A DNA stretch of 64,000 nt from Erwinia typographi (GTDB lineage Bacteria; Pseudomonadota; Gammaproteobacteria; Enterobacterales; Enterobacteriaceae), in assembly GCF_000773975.1 (NCBI RefSeq), contig NZ_JRUQ01000024.1:1-64000 (forward strand), in the 5' to 3' direction. Position 1 is the first letter of the stretch, and the number at the start of each line of letters is the position of its first letter. The notes under the pieces are model-generated. The model saw only the letters and a list, made by a program, of their open reading frames with translations. It was not told the DNA's origin and made no database searches. Both the position numbers and the translations under genes were made by a program. Positions 55,733-64,000 of this stretch are shown in pieces.

Positions 55733-55760
55733 AAAAAAGAAAGGGCGGTTGGCACCGCCC
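55733..55760 (-). terminator. Terminator of nadE
   Basis: On the minus strand GGGCGGT (55760-55754) pairs with ACCGCCC (55749-55743) across a short loop, followed by a T-rich run (55738-55733). Confidence 0.75.
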
Positions 55761-55777
55761 GGAAAACTCAGCAGGAA

Positions 55778-56605
55778 TTACTTCTTCCAGAAGTCGTCAA
55801 ATACGGTAATTGGCGGGCGGCGCTTGTGCTCGGTTTTCAGATACCAACCCTCAATGATTTTGGCCGCAGACTCGTCAATTTTCTGCCCTTCAAGATACTG
55901 GTCAATCATCACGTAAGTGACGCCCAGTGCGACCTCATCCTGCAGGCCCGGACGGTCATCTTCCAGATCGGCGGTGGGCTGCTTGAGGTAGAGATGCTCC
56001 GGGCAGCCAAGCTCTTTCAGCAGTTGCTTACCCTGACCTTTGTTCAGACGGAAAATCGGGTTAATGTCGGTGCCGCCGTCGCCGTATTTGGTGAAGAAGC
56101 CAGTGACCGCTTCGGCTGCATGGTCCGTACCGACCACCACGCCCGCATTCATCCCGGCGATGCTGTACTGAGCTTTCATGCGCTCACGCGCTTTTTCATT
56201 GCCGCGCACAAAATCAGACAGCGTAACCCCGGCGTCGCGCAGCGCCTTCTCGCTGGCCAGGATCGCTTCCTTGATGTTCACCGTCAGCACGCGGTCGGGC
56301 TTGATAAAGTCGATGGCGTCCTGGCAGTCCTGTTCATCAGCCTGAACGCCATAGGGCAGACGGACGGCGATAAACTGGTAGCCACTGTCGCCGGTCTCTT
56401 CACGCAGCTCCGCGATCGCTATCTGGCTCAGTTTGCCGGTCAGCGTCGAGTCCTGGCCGCCGCTCAGCCCCAGGACCAGCGACTTAATAAACGGGTAGGT
56501 TTTCAGGTACGACTTGAGAAATTCCACGCTGGTGCGAATTTCCTGCTTCACCTCAATCGTGGGTTTTACGCCCAACGCTTCGATAATTTCCTGTTGCAGA
56601 GCCAT
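55778..56605 (-). CDS. nadE: NH3-dependent NAD+ synthetase
   Basis: NadE converts nicotinic acid adenine dinucleotide to NAD+ with ATP and ammonia. The 275-aa length equals E. coli. The ATP-pyrophosphatase loop is [35 protein letters not shown] and [15 protein letters not shown] are further marks. It has no glutaminase domain. Confidence 0.96.
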   Translation of the reverse strand: MALQQEIIEALGVKPTIEVKQEIRTSVEFLKSYLKTYPFIKSLVLGLSGGQDSTLTGKLSQIAIAELREETGDSGYQFIAVRLPYGVQADEQDCQDAIDFIKPDRVLTVNIKEAILASEKALRDAGVTLSDFVRGNEKARERMKAQYSIAGMNAGVVVGTDHAAEAVTGFFTKYGDGGTDINPIFRLNKGQGKQLLKELGCPEHLYLKQPTADLEDDRPGLQDEVALGVTYVMIDQYLEGQKIDESAAKIIEGWYLKTEHKRRPPITVFDDFWKK

Positions 56606-56726
56606 TTACCTCTCCTCAGATTCAGTCCCGCGCGATGCGCGGCAGTTGCAAAACATCTGCGCTAAAACTAACTCGCCAGGCGGGAAACAACAAGAATCAA
56701 TCCTGCTGCTGCCGCTCTTTTGCCGA

Positions 56727-57920
56727 TTAATCAGACGCTTTCGGTTTTTGCGCCAGCAGAACGAACATCGTAATTGCCAGCAGGTAGCAGCCAAAAATGG
56801 TGGCGGTCATGGTCAGCACCGACGTTCCGCCAATGCCGGTGATCGGCACCGAGATGCCGCCCAGGGTAAACATCGTAACCCCCATTACCGCTGACGCGCT
56901 GCCCGCACGGTGCCCCTGGCTTTGCATGGCCAGCGAGGCGGCCGCCACGCCGACCGCGCCGTTACTGGCGACGCTGAAGAACAGCGCGACCAGCACGATC
57001 GGTAAGGCCGCGCCGCTCAGCCCGGCGATCAGTAAGCTGCCGGATGAAACAAACGCCAGCGTCAGCGCGCCTTTTACCACCCGGTACTCGCCCCACAGCG
57101 GGCTCAGACGCGCGCTGATCTGTGATGCAAGGATCAGACCAACGCCATTGGCGGCAAAGCAAAAGCTAAACGCCTGGGGCGACAGGCCATACAGCTGCTG
57201 TAAAACAAAGGGTGAGGCGCCGATATAGGCGAACATCCCGGACATCATAAAGCCCTGCGTCAGGCAGAAGCCCATAAACGGGCGGTGCCTGATCACCTGG
57301 CCGAGCGCGGCCCAGGCGGCAAAAATGCTGCCCTGACTGCGTCGCTCCGGGAGCAGCGTTTCGTTGAGCTTTGCCTTTGCCAGCACAAACAGCAGCACGG
57401 CGATGGCGGCAATTACCATAAACAGGCCGCGCCAGTCGAGTACGGCCATCAACGCACCGCCCATCACCGGCGCCGCAATCGGCGCGAGGCCGTTAACCAG
57501 CATCAGCAGGGCAAAAAAGCGGGTCAGCTCATGCCCGCTGTACATATCGCGGGCGATGGCTCTGGAGAGTACCGCGCCACCCGCGCCGGACAGCCCTTCA
57601 AACAGGCGAGCCAGCAGCAGCTGGTTAATATTCTGCGCCAGCGCACAGCCCACCGAGGCGATCAGCAGCAGCACGAGGGAAAGGAGCAGCGGCCGGATAC
57701 GGCCAAATTTATCGCTCATCGGGCCAAAGATCAGCTGGCCGAAACCTAAACCCAACAGACCGGCGGTCAGGCTAAGCTGGGCGGTGGCGGTTGGCGTTTG
57801 CAAATCCCTGGCCAGCGATGGCAGGGCAGGCAGATAAAGATCGATACAAAGCGGGCCGAGCGCCGCAAGAAGCCCTAGCGTAATGGCATAGCCAAGGCGA
57901 CTGGAGTGAGCAGGTGTCAT
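56727..57920 (-). CDS. Bcr/CflA-type multidrug exporter (MFS)
   Basis: The 397-aa inner-membrane protein has twelve membrane segments and the drug:H+ antiporter marks: CIDLYLPALPSLARDLQ, the motif A loop FGPMSDKFGRIRPLL, and FEGLSGAGGAVLSRAIARDM as motif C. The nearest families are Bcr and YdhC; which one cannot be fixed here. It is coupled by ATGA to the TetR gene before it, so that regulator probably controls it. Confidence 0.85.
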   Translation of the reverse strand: MTPAHSSRLGYAITLGLLAALGPLCIDLYLPALPSLARDLQTPTATAQLSLTAGLLGLGFGQLIFGPMSDKFGRIRPLLLSLVLLLIASVGCALAQNINQLLLARLFEGLSGAGGAVLSRAIARDMYSGHELTRFFALLMLVNGLAPIAAPVMGGALMAVLDWRGLFMVIAAIAVLLFVLAKAKLNETLLPERRSQGSIFAAWAALGQVIRHRPFMGFCLTQGFMMSGMFAYIGASPFVLQQLYGLSPQAFSFCFAANGVGLILASQISARLSPLWGEYRVVKGALTLAFVSSGSLLIAGLSGAALPIVLVALFFSVASNGAVGVAAASLAMQSQGHRAGSASAVMGVTMFTLGGISVPITGIGGTSVLTMTATIFGCYLLAITMFVLLAQKPKASD

Positions 57921-58501
57921 TTTTCCTCTGTCTTAAAAAGTAGATCGGTTAACTGTTGGTATAAGATGAAGAGCCTTTCTGCTGACGCTTTCTGTGGCGT
58001 CAGTCGGCGAAAGGCCGTTCCTTCCACCAGTACGGCAAACACTTCCACGCAGGTGCGGATATGCTCATCGCTGAAGTGGGGATAGGTTTTTTTTACATTC
58101 TGACAGGCGTGAGTGAACATCCTGCTGTCGGCCTCCGCCAGCATTCTGGCCACCACTGGATTGCGGCTAGCCTCGGCGCCCACTTCCAGCATCAGCGCCT
58201 CATCATCCTCATCCAGAGCCTGTCGCCAGGCGAGCAGCCTGGGCAAGTTGCGGGCGGTTGCCGTTTCCTCCATATACACCAGCCGGGAATCGATGATCCT
58301 TTTTACCATCTCTTCAATAATGGCGTCTTTATTGGTGAAGTAGCGATAAATCTGCCCAACGCTAAGGCTGGCCTCCGCGGCCAGCTGCGCCATGCTGGCG
58401 GCATGAAAACCGGACTGGCGGAAACAGCGACGCCCGGCAGCAATAATTTCATCTTTACGCTGACGATGGCGCGCGTCGCGGGCTTCATTGGGCGTACTCA
58501 T
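57917..58501 (-). CDS. TetR-family regulator of the adjoining exporter
   Basis: ATG 58501 after GAGGTGAAG gives 194 aa; the frame continues to 58615 without support. The TetR helix-turn-helix lies at about residues 10-55 (RQRKDEIIAAGRRCFRQSGF, MAQLAAEASLSVGQIYRYFT NKD). The C-terminal half is the ligand domain. It is the first gene of a two-gene unit with the exporter, the usual arrangement for a local efflux repressor. Confidence 0.85.
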   Translation of the reverse strand: MSTPNEARDARHRQRKDEIIAAGRRCFRQSGFHAASMAQLAAEASLSVGQIYRYFTNKDAIIEEMVKRIIDSRLVYMEETATARNLPRLLAWRQALDEDDEALMLEVGAEASRNPVVARMLAEADSRMFTHACQNVKKTYPHFSDEHIRTCVEVFAVLVEGTAFRRLTPQKASAERLFILYQQLTDLLFKTEEK

Positions 58502-58714
58502 CTTCACCTCTGATTGATCGGCGGCTCGCCTTTCAGCCGGAGGGCGGGATAGAAACCGCCACCGAGAGCGAACGTTCATTCTCATGCCGGTTAGTATAGG
58601 CCCGCGCGGTGACACGAGGCACGATTTATTGCCTTTTCATCGCCATAAAGTTGATTAATCAGCGTTTATGTTCCAGGCTTAAGACTACATGGATAACTTT
58701 TGAGGAAGAATAAG

Positions 58715-59050
58715 ATGAAGAAGGTAACGGGATTTATTGGTGCTGCTGTGGCTCTGGCCGTTTTATCGGGTTGTACAGCCTATGACCGCGCTGAAAGCTA
58801 CGTAACAAAACCGGTTGTCCAGGACGTGAAAAAAGGGATGACCCGTCAGCAGGTACGAGATATTGCTGGTCCACCTTCTACCGAAATTACCATGGTTCAT
58901 GCCCGCGGCACCTGCCAGACCTATGTTCTGGGCGAGCGTGACGGTAAAACGCAGACGTACTTCGTCAGCTACAGCGATACGGGTCGCGTGATGAACTATG
59001 GCTTCCAGAGCTGTAAAGAGTACGATACCGATCCGCAAGCGGTTCAGTAA
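58715..59050 (+). CDS. osmE: Osmotically inducible lipoprotein OsmE
   Basis: ATG 58715 behind GAGGAAGAA gives 111 aa (E. coli 112). There is a lipoprotein signal with LSGC and the SmpA/OmlA-like core [34 protein letters not shown] and [10 protein letters not shown]. In E. coli osmE is induced by osmotic stress and stationary phase. Confidence 0.92.
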   Translation: MKKVTGFIGAAVALAVLSGCTAYDRAESYVTKPVVQDVKKGMTRQQVRDIAGPPSTEITMVHARGTCQTYVLGERDGKTQTYFVSYSDTGRVMNYGFQSCKEYDTDPQAVQ

Positions 59051-59066
59051 CTGTCCCCGCTCAAAT

Positions 59067-59102
59067 AAAAAAGGTCACCCTGCGGGGGTGACCTTTTTTT
59101 TT
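59067..59102. terminator. Bidirectional terminator after osmE
   Basis: AGGTCACCC (59072-59080) pairs with GGGTGACCT (59086-59094), with A- and T-runs on the two sides. It serves osmE and the converging gene. Confidence 0.88.
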
Positions 59103-59109
59103 GCCGGGG

Positions 59110-59487
59110 TTACAGGCCCGGCGGACGGGGAACTTCCAGAAAGCGGCCGTCGATATCACGACGATAATAGTGACCGTCCTGCACGTAAAAACGCTCGCCG
59201 TTGTAATCCAACGCGCGCATATCCCCGCTTACGCGCTCTAAGGGCGGCTGAACAACGACATAGGTGTTGTCATTCTGCCGCTGATAGTAATTTCCATTAA
59301 GCGCGTAATAGGTCAGGCCGCCGATCAACACCGCAGCCGCTGCCTCTGGGAGGAACGACAGACGATCGGGACCGCCGCCATGGTGCCAACCCGGTCCCGG
59401 GCCTGGGCCCCAGCCGCCGGGATGCGCAAGGGCCAGCGTGGGTGATAATAACGTTAAGGCTAACAGCGCACTCATCACCTTTTTCAT
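59110..59487 (-). CDS. Small exported protein with Gly/His/Pro-rich segment
   Basis: ATG 59487 after AGGAGAAA gives 125 aa. A signal peptide (MKKVMSALLALTLLSPTLAL, cleavage near ALAHP) is followed by a Gly/Pro/His-rich stretch (HPGGWGPGPGPGWHHGGG), a hydrophobic segment (EAAAAVLIGGLTYYAL) and two short domains with Tyr-rich motifs (FYVQDGHYYRRDIDGRFLEV). It resembles DUF6515-type exported proteins. The His-rich part could bind metal. Function unknown. Confidence 0.75.
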   Translation of the reverse strand: MKKVMSALLALTLLSPTLALAHPGGWGPGPGPGWHHGGGPDRLSFLPEAAAAVLIGGLTYYALNGNYYQRQNDNTYVVVQPPLERVSGDMRALDYNGERFYVQDGHYYRRDIDGRFLEVPRPPGL

Positions 59488-59640
59488 AAGGTTTCTCCTG
59501 GTTCTGACTGAGGCTAACATTACGCCGGGCCGGGAAAAACGCAAGGCCTTAGGGGCCGCCATTGTGGGTTGCTTACAGTGCTTAACGTATTCTTAACTCT
59601 CCCTCCATGAAGCCTGCCATATCGCGCCTTAACGGCAGCG

Positions 59641-61905
59641 TTATGCCGGTACGCTCTGGGCTTTCTGGCTGCGTGACCAGATACGGTGCGCGGCCAGCGC
59701 CAGCAGAAACTCACTCATTAGTACGCCCTCAGCTTTACTGCCCTCAACCACGCCTTCCTCCTGCTGGTCGTCGGCAAGTCCAAACTGGGGTTTGAAACGT
59801 CGGGCATCGCCGCTAAGGCCAATCACCTTCAGATGCTTATAGGCTTCCAGCAGGAAGTAGCGGGCATCGCCGCTGAGCAGCAGCGCGTCAATATTGCCAT
59901 CCGGCACGATCGCTGCATCAAACGTCAGCGAGGGAAGGCCGCTAAAGGTGGCGTCAACCGGCAGGTCGGAGCCGTCATCCGCGCGTACCTGGCCCATATG
60001 CGGTGCCAGCAGCTTCGCGTGCACGCCATGCAGTTTGAGCTCCTGCAAAATGGCGAGCGTATCGGCGGCTACTACGCCGTCGCTAATTAGCAGCGCTACC
60101 TGACGCCCCTTGATCGAGCCGCTGGGAACGGCATACAGGCTCAGGCTGGCGTCCTTTTTAAGCCCGTTGACATCTTTTGGCGGCGCGGTGTGCATTTTCT
60201 CATCGGAGAGGGCGATCCCCAGTTGTTCCGCCACGCCGTTAGCCAGCGAAATATCAATATGAACCAGATGATCCACCACCCGCTCACGGATGTATTCGCG
60301 GGCAACCTTGCCCAGCTCGAAAGAGAAGGCCTCAATGATGTGCTGCTGCTCGACCGGGGTCTGGCTGTTCCAGAACAGGCGGGGCTGAGAATAGTACTCG
60401 CCAAAGGAAGGGCTGCGCTCGCGGACTTTATGGCCTTCAATGCGCTGCTGGTAGCTTTCAAATCCGCCGCGATGCGCGGAAGGCGGCGTTTCACGCGGCC
60501 AGTTATCATTGATTGAGTTAGGCTCGTAGTTGGCCGGATTGGTATCAATATCCATCCGGTGCATCCCCTGGCGCTGAAAGTTATGGTACGGGCATACCGG
60601 CCGGTTAATGGGGATCTCATGGAAGTTGGGGCCGCCGAGTCGGCTGATTTGGGTATCGGTGTAGGAAAACAGGCGGCCCTGCAACAGCGGATCGTTTGAG
60701 AAATCCATGCCGGGAACAATATGGCCGGGGTGGAAAGCCACCTGTTCGGTTTCGGCAAAGAAATTATCCGGGTTGCGGTTGAGCACCATCCTGCCAATCA
60801 GCTCAACCGGAACCAGCTCTTCCGGGATCAGCTTGGTGGCGTCCAGCAGGTCGAAATCAAACCTGAACTCGTCCTCCTCAGGAATAAGCTGTACCCCCAG
60901 CTCATACTCAGGGTAATCGCCAGCCTCGATGGCTTCCCACAGGTCGCGGCGGTGAAAATCAGGGTCGCGGCCGGTCAGCTTTTGCGACTCGTCCCACAGC
61001 AGCGACGCTTTACCCGCAACGGGCTTCCAGTGGAAGCGAACGAAGGTGGCTTTTCCTTCGGCATTGATAAAGCGGAAAGTATGGATGCCGAAGCCTTCCA
61101 TGGTGCGGTAGCTGCGTGGAATACCGCGATCGGACATCGCCCACATGACGTTATGCAGGGTTTCTGGCTGTAAGGAAACGTAGTCCCAGAAGGAATCGTG
61201 CGCGCTTTGTCCCTGCGGCATTTCGTTATGCGGTTCGGGTTTCACCGCATGGACAAAGTCGGGAAATTTATGCGCATCCTGAATAAAGAACACCGGCGTA
61301 TTGTTGCCCACCAGATCGAAGACGCCTTCCTGAGTGTAAAACTTGGTCGCCCAGCCGCGAATATCCCTGACCGTATCCGCCGAGCCTGCGCCGCCCTGAA
61401 CCGTTGAGAAACGAACGAAAACCGGCGTCAGCTGCTCGGGGTCGCGCAGGAAATCCGCTTTGGTGACCTCAGACATATCGCGGTAGGGCTGAAAATAGCC
61501 GTGAGCGCCCGAGCCGCGGGCGTGAACAATCCGCTCAGGAATGCGCTCATGGTCGAAGTGGGTAATCTTTTCGCGCAGGATAAAGTCTTCCAATAGCGTT
61601 GGGCCACGCGTGCCGGCGCGCAGGGAGTTTTGATCGTCGGCAATTCGCGTGCCCTGATTCGTGGTCAGCGGGAAGTTCTCTGCGCCTTTCCGAAAGGCTT
61701 CCAGCGCATCGAGCTTGGTATTGTGAGTATCAGGCGCCTTCAGGCTGCCGGGCGCAGTAGGCTGTTTACCCGGCTCCGTCGGCTCGGCCAGCGGCTTATG
61801 TGAACCATCTTCAGGGGCCAGTGAATCCATGCCCGGCCTGGCGGAATCGGGGCCGGTAGAGGGCGCATTATGGCTCAGTTCCTTGTTATCGGTTTCTTTC
61901 GACAT
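59641..61905 (-). CDS. katE: Catalase HPII
   Basis: KatE removes hydrogen peroxide in stationary phase. ATG 61905 after AGGAGTATC gives about 754 aa (E. coli 753). It has a disordered N-terminus ([20 protein letters not shown]), the heme-binding catalase core with the catalytic His in [14 protein letters not shown], Asn in [20 protein letters not shown], and heme-ligand Tyr in [15 protein letters not shown]-terminal flavodoxin-like domain (about residues 600-750) marks the large-subunit class. Confidence 0.96.
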   Translation of the reverse strand: MSKETDNKELSHNAPSTGPDSARPGMDSLAPEDGSHKPLAEPTEPGKQPTAPGSLKAPDTHNTKLDALEAFRKGAENFPLTTNQGTRIADDQNSLRAGTRGPTLLEDFILREKITHFDHERIPERIVHARGSGAHGYFQPYRDMSEVTKADFLRDPEQLTPVFVRFSTVQGGAGSADTVRDIRGWATKFYTQEGVFDLVGNNTPVFFIQDAHKFPDFVHAVKPEPHNEMPQGQSAHDSFWDYVSLQPETLHNVMWAMSDRGIPRSYRTMEGFGIHTFRFINAEGKATFVRFHWKPVAGKASLLWDESQKLTGRDPDFHRRDLWEAIEAGDYPEYELGVQLIPEEDEFRFDFDLLDATKLIPEELVPVELIGRMVLNRNPDNFFAETEQVAFHPGHIVPGMDFSNDPLLQGRLFSYTDTQISRLGGPNFHEIPINRPVCPYHNFQRQGMHRMDIDTNPANYEPNSINDNWPRETPPSAHRGGFESYQQRIEGHKVRERSPSFGEYYSQPRLFWNSQTPVEQQHIIEAFSFELGKVAREYIRERVVDHLVHIDISLANGVAEQLGIALSDEKMHTAPPKDVNGLKKDASLSLYAVPSGSIKGRQVALLISDGVVAADTLAILQELKLHGVHAKLLAPHMGQVRADDGSDLPVDATFSGLPSLTFDAAIVPDGNIDALLLSGDARYFLLEAYKHLKVIGLSGDARRFKPQFGLADDQQEEGVVEGSKAEGVLMSEFLLALAAHRIWSRSQKAQSVPA

Positions 61906-62070
61906 GCTCAGATACTCCTGCATAGGTCGTTTCTGACTCCAGTAACTATAGAACAGGAAGGCCGATACGCCTGCAATTAACAGGGTCTTCAGCGCGAAGG
62001 ACTGGGCGGAAGCGCTGGCAGGAGGGAGGGAAATGGTCCGGGCCGACAGGAAGTCAGCCCGGAAGGGGAA

Positions 62071-63468
62071 CTAGCGGTGGGCCAGCTCTGCGTCAGTGTC
62101 AGCATCGCTATTCAGCAGCGCTTTATCAGTCTGCTTCAGCCACTGGCTGGTCAGGGTTCCGGCGGTCATCGATCCGTTAACGTTCAGCGCCGTGCGGCCC
62201 ATATCAATCAGCGGTTCGATCGAAATCAGCAGCGCCACCAGCGTAACCGGCAGGCCCATGGTCGGCAGAACGATCAGCGCGGCAAAGGTTGCGCCGCCGC
62301 CCACGCCCGCAACGCCAGCGGAGCTGAGGGTGACGATGCCCACCAGGGTGGCGATCCACACCGGGTCAAAGGGATTTATACCAACGGTGGGCGCGACCAT
62401 TACCGCGAGCATGGTTGGGTAGAGCCCGGCACAGCCATTCTGGCCGATGGTGGCGCCGAACGAGGCCGAGAAGCTGGCAATGGATTCCGGCACGCCGAGG
62501 CGACGGGTCTGTGCTTCCACGCTCAGAGGGATGGTGGCGGCGCTGGAGCGGCTGGTAAAGGCAAAGGTAATCACCGGCCACACTTTACGGAAGAAGCGTT
62601 TAGGGTTGACGCCATTGACCGACAGCAGCAGGGCGTGAACCGCAAACATGATGGCAAGGCCAAGATAAGAAGCCACCACGAAGCCGCCGAGCTTGATAAT
62701 GTCGTTGACGTTAGAGCTGGCAACCACCTTGGTCATCAACGCCATCACCCCATACGGGGTGAGCTTCATGATCAGACGAACCAGCTTCATCACCCACGCT
62801 TGCAGCACGTCAATGGCAGCCAGCACGCGCTCGCCCTTCGGCTTATCATCACGCAACAGATGCAGCGCGGCAACGCCGAGGAAGGCGGCAAAGATCACTA
62901 CGCTGATGATGGAGGTAGGGTTGGCTCCGGTCAAATCGGCGAACGGGTTTTTCGGCACGAAGGAGAGCAGCAGCTGCGGCGTGGAGAGATCGGCCACCTT
63001 GCCCACGTAGTTATTTTGCAGCGCGGCGAGGCGGGCCGTTTCATTGGCGCCCTGTACCAGGCCGCTGGCGTTAAGGCCAAACAGCCAGGTGACAAAGACG
63101 CCGACCAGCGCGGCGATGGCGGTGGTGAACAGCAGCACGCCAATGGTCAGCACGCTGATCTTGCCCAGCGAGGAAGCATTATGCAGCCGGGCGACGGCGC
63201 TGAGAATCGAGGCGAAGACCAGCGGCATGACGATCATTTGCAGCAGCTGCACATAGCCGTTGCCGACAATGTTAAACCAGCTGATGGACTCCTTCAGCAC
63301 CGGGCTGTCGGAGCCATAAAGAGTGTGCAGCGCCAGGCCAAACAGCACGCCGATAACCAGCCCAAGCAGGACTTTTTTCGACAGGCTCCAGTCAGCGCGG
63401 CCGGTTTTTGCGAGAATCGCTAACAGCGCCACGAAGGCGATAAGGTTAGCTATTAATGGAAGGTTCAT
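62071..63468 (-). CDS. tcyP: L-cystine:proton symporter TcyP
   Basis: ATG 63468 behind GGAGAACTGGGG gives 465 aa (E. coli TcyP/YdjN 463). It belongs to the DAACS symporters: [19 protein letters not shown] near residue 85, [15 protein letters not shown] as the hairpin-1 serine-rich motif, [19 protein letters not shown], and [20 protein letters not shown]. It imports L-cystine with high capacity. Confidence 0.93.
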   Translation of the reverse strand: MNLPLIANLIAFVALLAILAKTGRADWSLSKKVLLGLVIGVLFGLALHTLYGSDSPVLKESISWFNIVGNGYVQLLQMIVMPLVFASILSAVARLHNASSLGKISVLTIGVLLFTTAIAALVGVFVTWLFGLNASGLVQGANETARLAALQNNYVGKVADLSTPQLLLSFVPKNPFADLTGANPTSIISVVIFAAFLGVAALHLLRDDKPKGERVLAAIDVLQAWVMKLVRLIMKLTPYGVMALMTKVVASSNVNDIIKLGGFVVASYLGLAIMFAVHALLLSVNGVNPKRFFRKVWPVITFAFTSRSSAATIPLSVEAQTRRLGVPESIASFSASFGATIGQNGCAGLYPTMLAVMVAPTVGINPFDPVWIATLVGIVTLSSAGVAGVGGGATFAALIVLPTMGLPVTLVALLISIEPLIDMGRTALNVNGSMTAGTLTSQWLKQTDKALLNSDADTDAELAHR

Positions 63469-63632
63469 CCCCAGTTCTCCAGTCAACGTGGCGTAAATCC
63501 CTACGCCGGTAAGCAACAAATAATTTTTAGCGCGTACTAAGCGTACTCTGAGCGTGAATGGTAGCAGTTGATGCTGGTGCAGCTATATATCCAAACGCTA
63601 TGGGTTATAACTCTTGGTCTTTTTTTGGTGTT

Positions 63633-64000
63633 TTAATGCGCAGTTGATGGGGTGAACAGGCGAATCATGCTGTTTTGCACGGAATTTACCATTTGTGCGG
63701 GCCAGCCGGACGCACCAAAGGGGGGCATTCCCGCCGGGAACCACATGGCGTAGCCAACCAGCGCCAGGCATAACGCGCGCTCCAGCTGATTTCCTTTTTT
63801 GCTGTTCAGTAGCGGCAAACGAAAGCGCCAGCGGCAGGGCCAGAGCAGGGGAACGCCAGCGGGGGTAAGCATATCGGCCGCGATATGGCTCAGATAGCCC
63901 AGCACCAGACCCTGAAAGACATCCGCCGGGATAACCCACGCTTTCGGCACCTTCAGCTGGAATAGCGCCACGCCCGCCAGCACGGCAAGCAGGCTATGGG
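63633..64000 (-). CDS. ydjM: Inner membrane protein YdjM, metal-dependent hydrolase family (partial)
   Basis: The frame runs off the right end of the window, so the N-terminus is missing. The visible 122 codons begin HSLLAVLAGVALFQ and contain the family motif LGYLSHIAADMLTPAGVPLL WP, with His and Asp expected to bind metal, followed by a membrane segment. E. coli ydjM is also adjacent to tcyP (ydjN) and is a LexA-regulated gene; its promoter lies outside this window. Confidence 0.85.
   Translation of the reverse strand, partial: HSLLAVLAGVALFQLKVPKAWVIPADVFQGLVLGYLSHIAADMLTPAGVPLLWPCRWRFRLPLLNSKKGNQLERALCLALVGYAMWFPAGMPPFGASGWPAQMVNSVQNSMIRLFTPSTAH

Noticed and set aside
62077..63423. 448-codon frame opposite tcyP
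   Set aside because: A long antisense shadow of a GC-rich membrane gene; His/Gln/Arg-rich composition typical of such shadows.

Overview
The window looks like a chromosome segment of an enterobacterium, most likely Erwiniaceae (Pantoea/Erwinia-like). The core blocks follow E. coli gene order and protein lengths: pth-ychH, prs-ispE-lolB | hemA-prfA-prmC-sirB1-kdsA, chaA-chaB-chaC, astCADBE-spy-cho-nadE, osmE-katE and tcyP-ydjM. A partial type VI secretion module, a diguanylate cyclase in the ychH-prs gap and a sugar or polyol operon are accessory. The genus call is an inference from gene content and remembered reference proteins; nothing was searched.

Region 1-7466 is an AT-rich phage- or satellite-like element. 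A structured non-coding stretch (about 90-660) precedes a sigma70 promoter with a symmetric operator over its -10 box and an intrinsic terminator just before the first gene. Then come a 56-aa protein, a ribbon-helix-helix protein, a winged-helix protein, several small unknowns, a roughly 210-nt RNA gene, a lambda gpD-like decoration protein, a lambda gpE-family major capsid protein, a tiny membrane ORF, a 64-aa protein and a tape-measure-like protein. No integrase, terminase, portal or protease is visible, so the element is reduced or continues to the left.

Region 7467-8154 carries what reads as a TisB/IstR-type SOS toxin-antitoxin locus. A 33-aa hydrophobic peptide lies on the minus strand behind a LexA box, with its Shine-Dalgarno sequence in a hairpin. 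A divergent sRNA of about 93 nt has a 5' end complementary over 16 contiguous bases to the toxin leader.

Region 8155-21839 is core: peptidyl-tRNA hydrolase, YchH, a membrane GGEEF cyclase, PRPP synthase, isoprenoid and lipoprotein genes, the heme/release-factor operon, KDO8P synthase, an HslJ-like lipoprotein and the cha genes. sirB2 and dauA are absent from their usual places.

Region 21846-30916 (all minus) is a T6SS-like membrane and signalling module: SH3-type lipoprotein, TssL with an OmpA domain, a short TssM, TagF, an FHA protein, a PP2C phosphatase, an exported protein and a Ser/Thr kinase. No sheath, tube, spike, baseplate or ClpV genes are present.

Region 31349-41702 is a catabolic operon under a DeoR repressor: a split (two-gene) transketolase, two SDR dehydrogenases, an RbsABC-type transporter with a DUF2291 lipoprotein, and an FGGY kinase. 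Twin operators and a CRP-like site sit in the divergent control region.

Region 42024-64000 holds ychO, a bestrophin-like channel, a porin, the arginine succinyltransferase (ast) operon with a sigma54/NtrC control region, spy, cho (LexA box), yddG, nadE, a Bcr/CflA-type exporter with a TetR regulator, osmE, a small exported protein, katE, tcyP and the partial ydjM.
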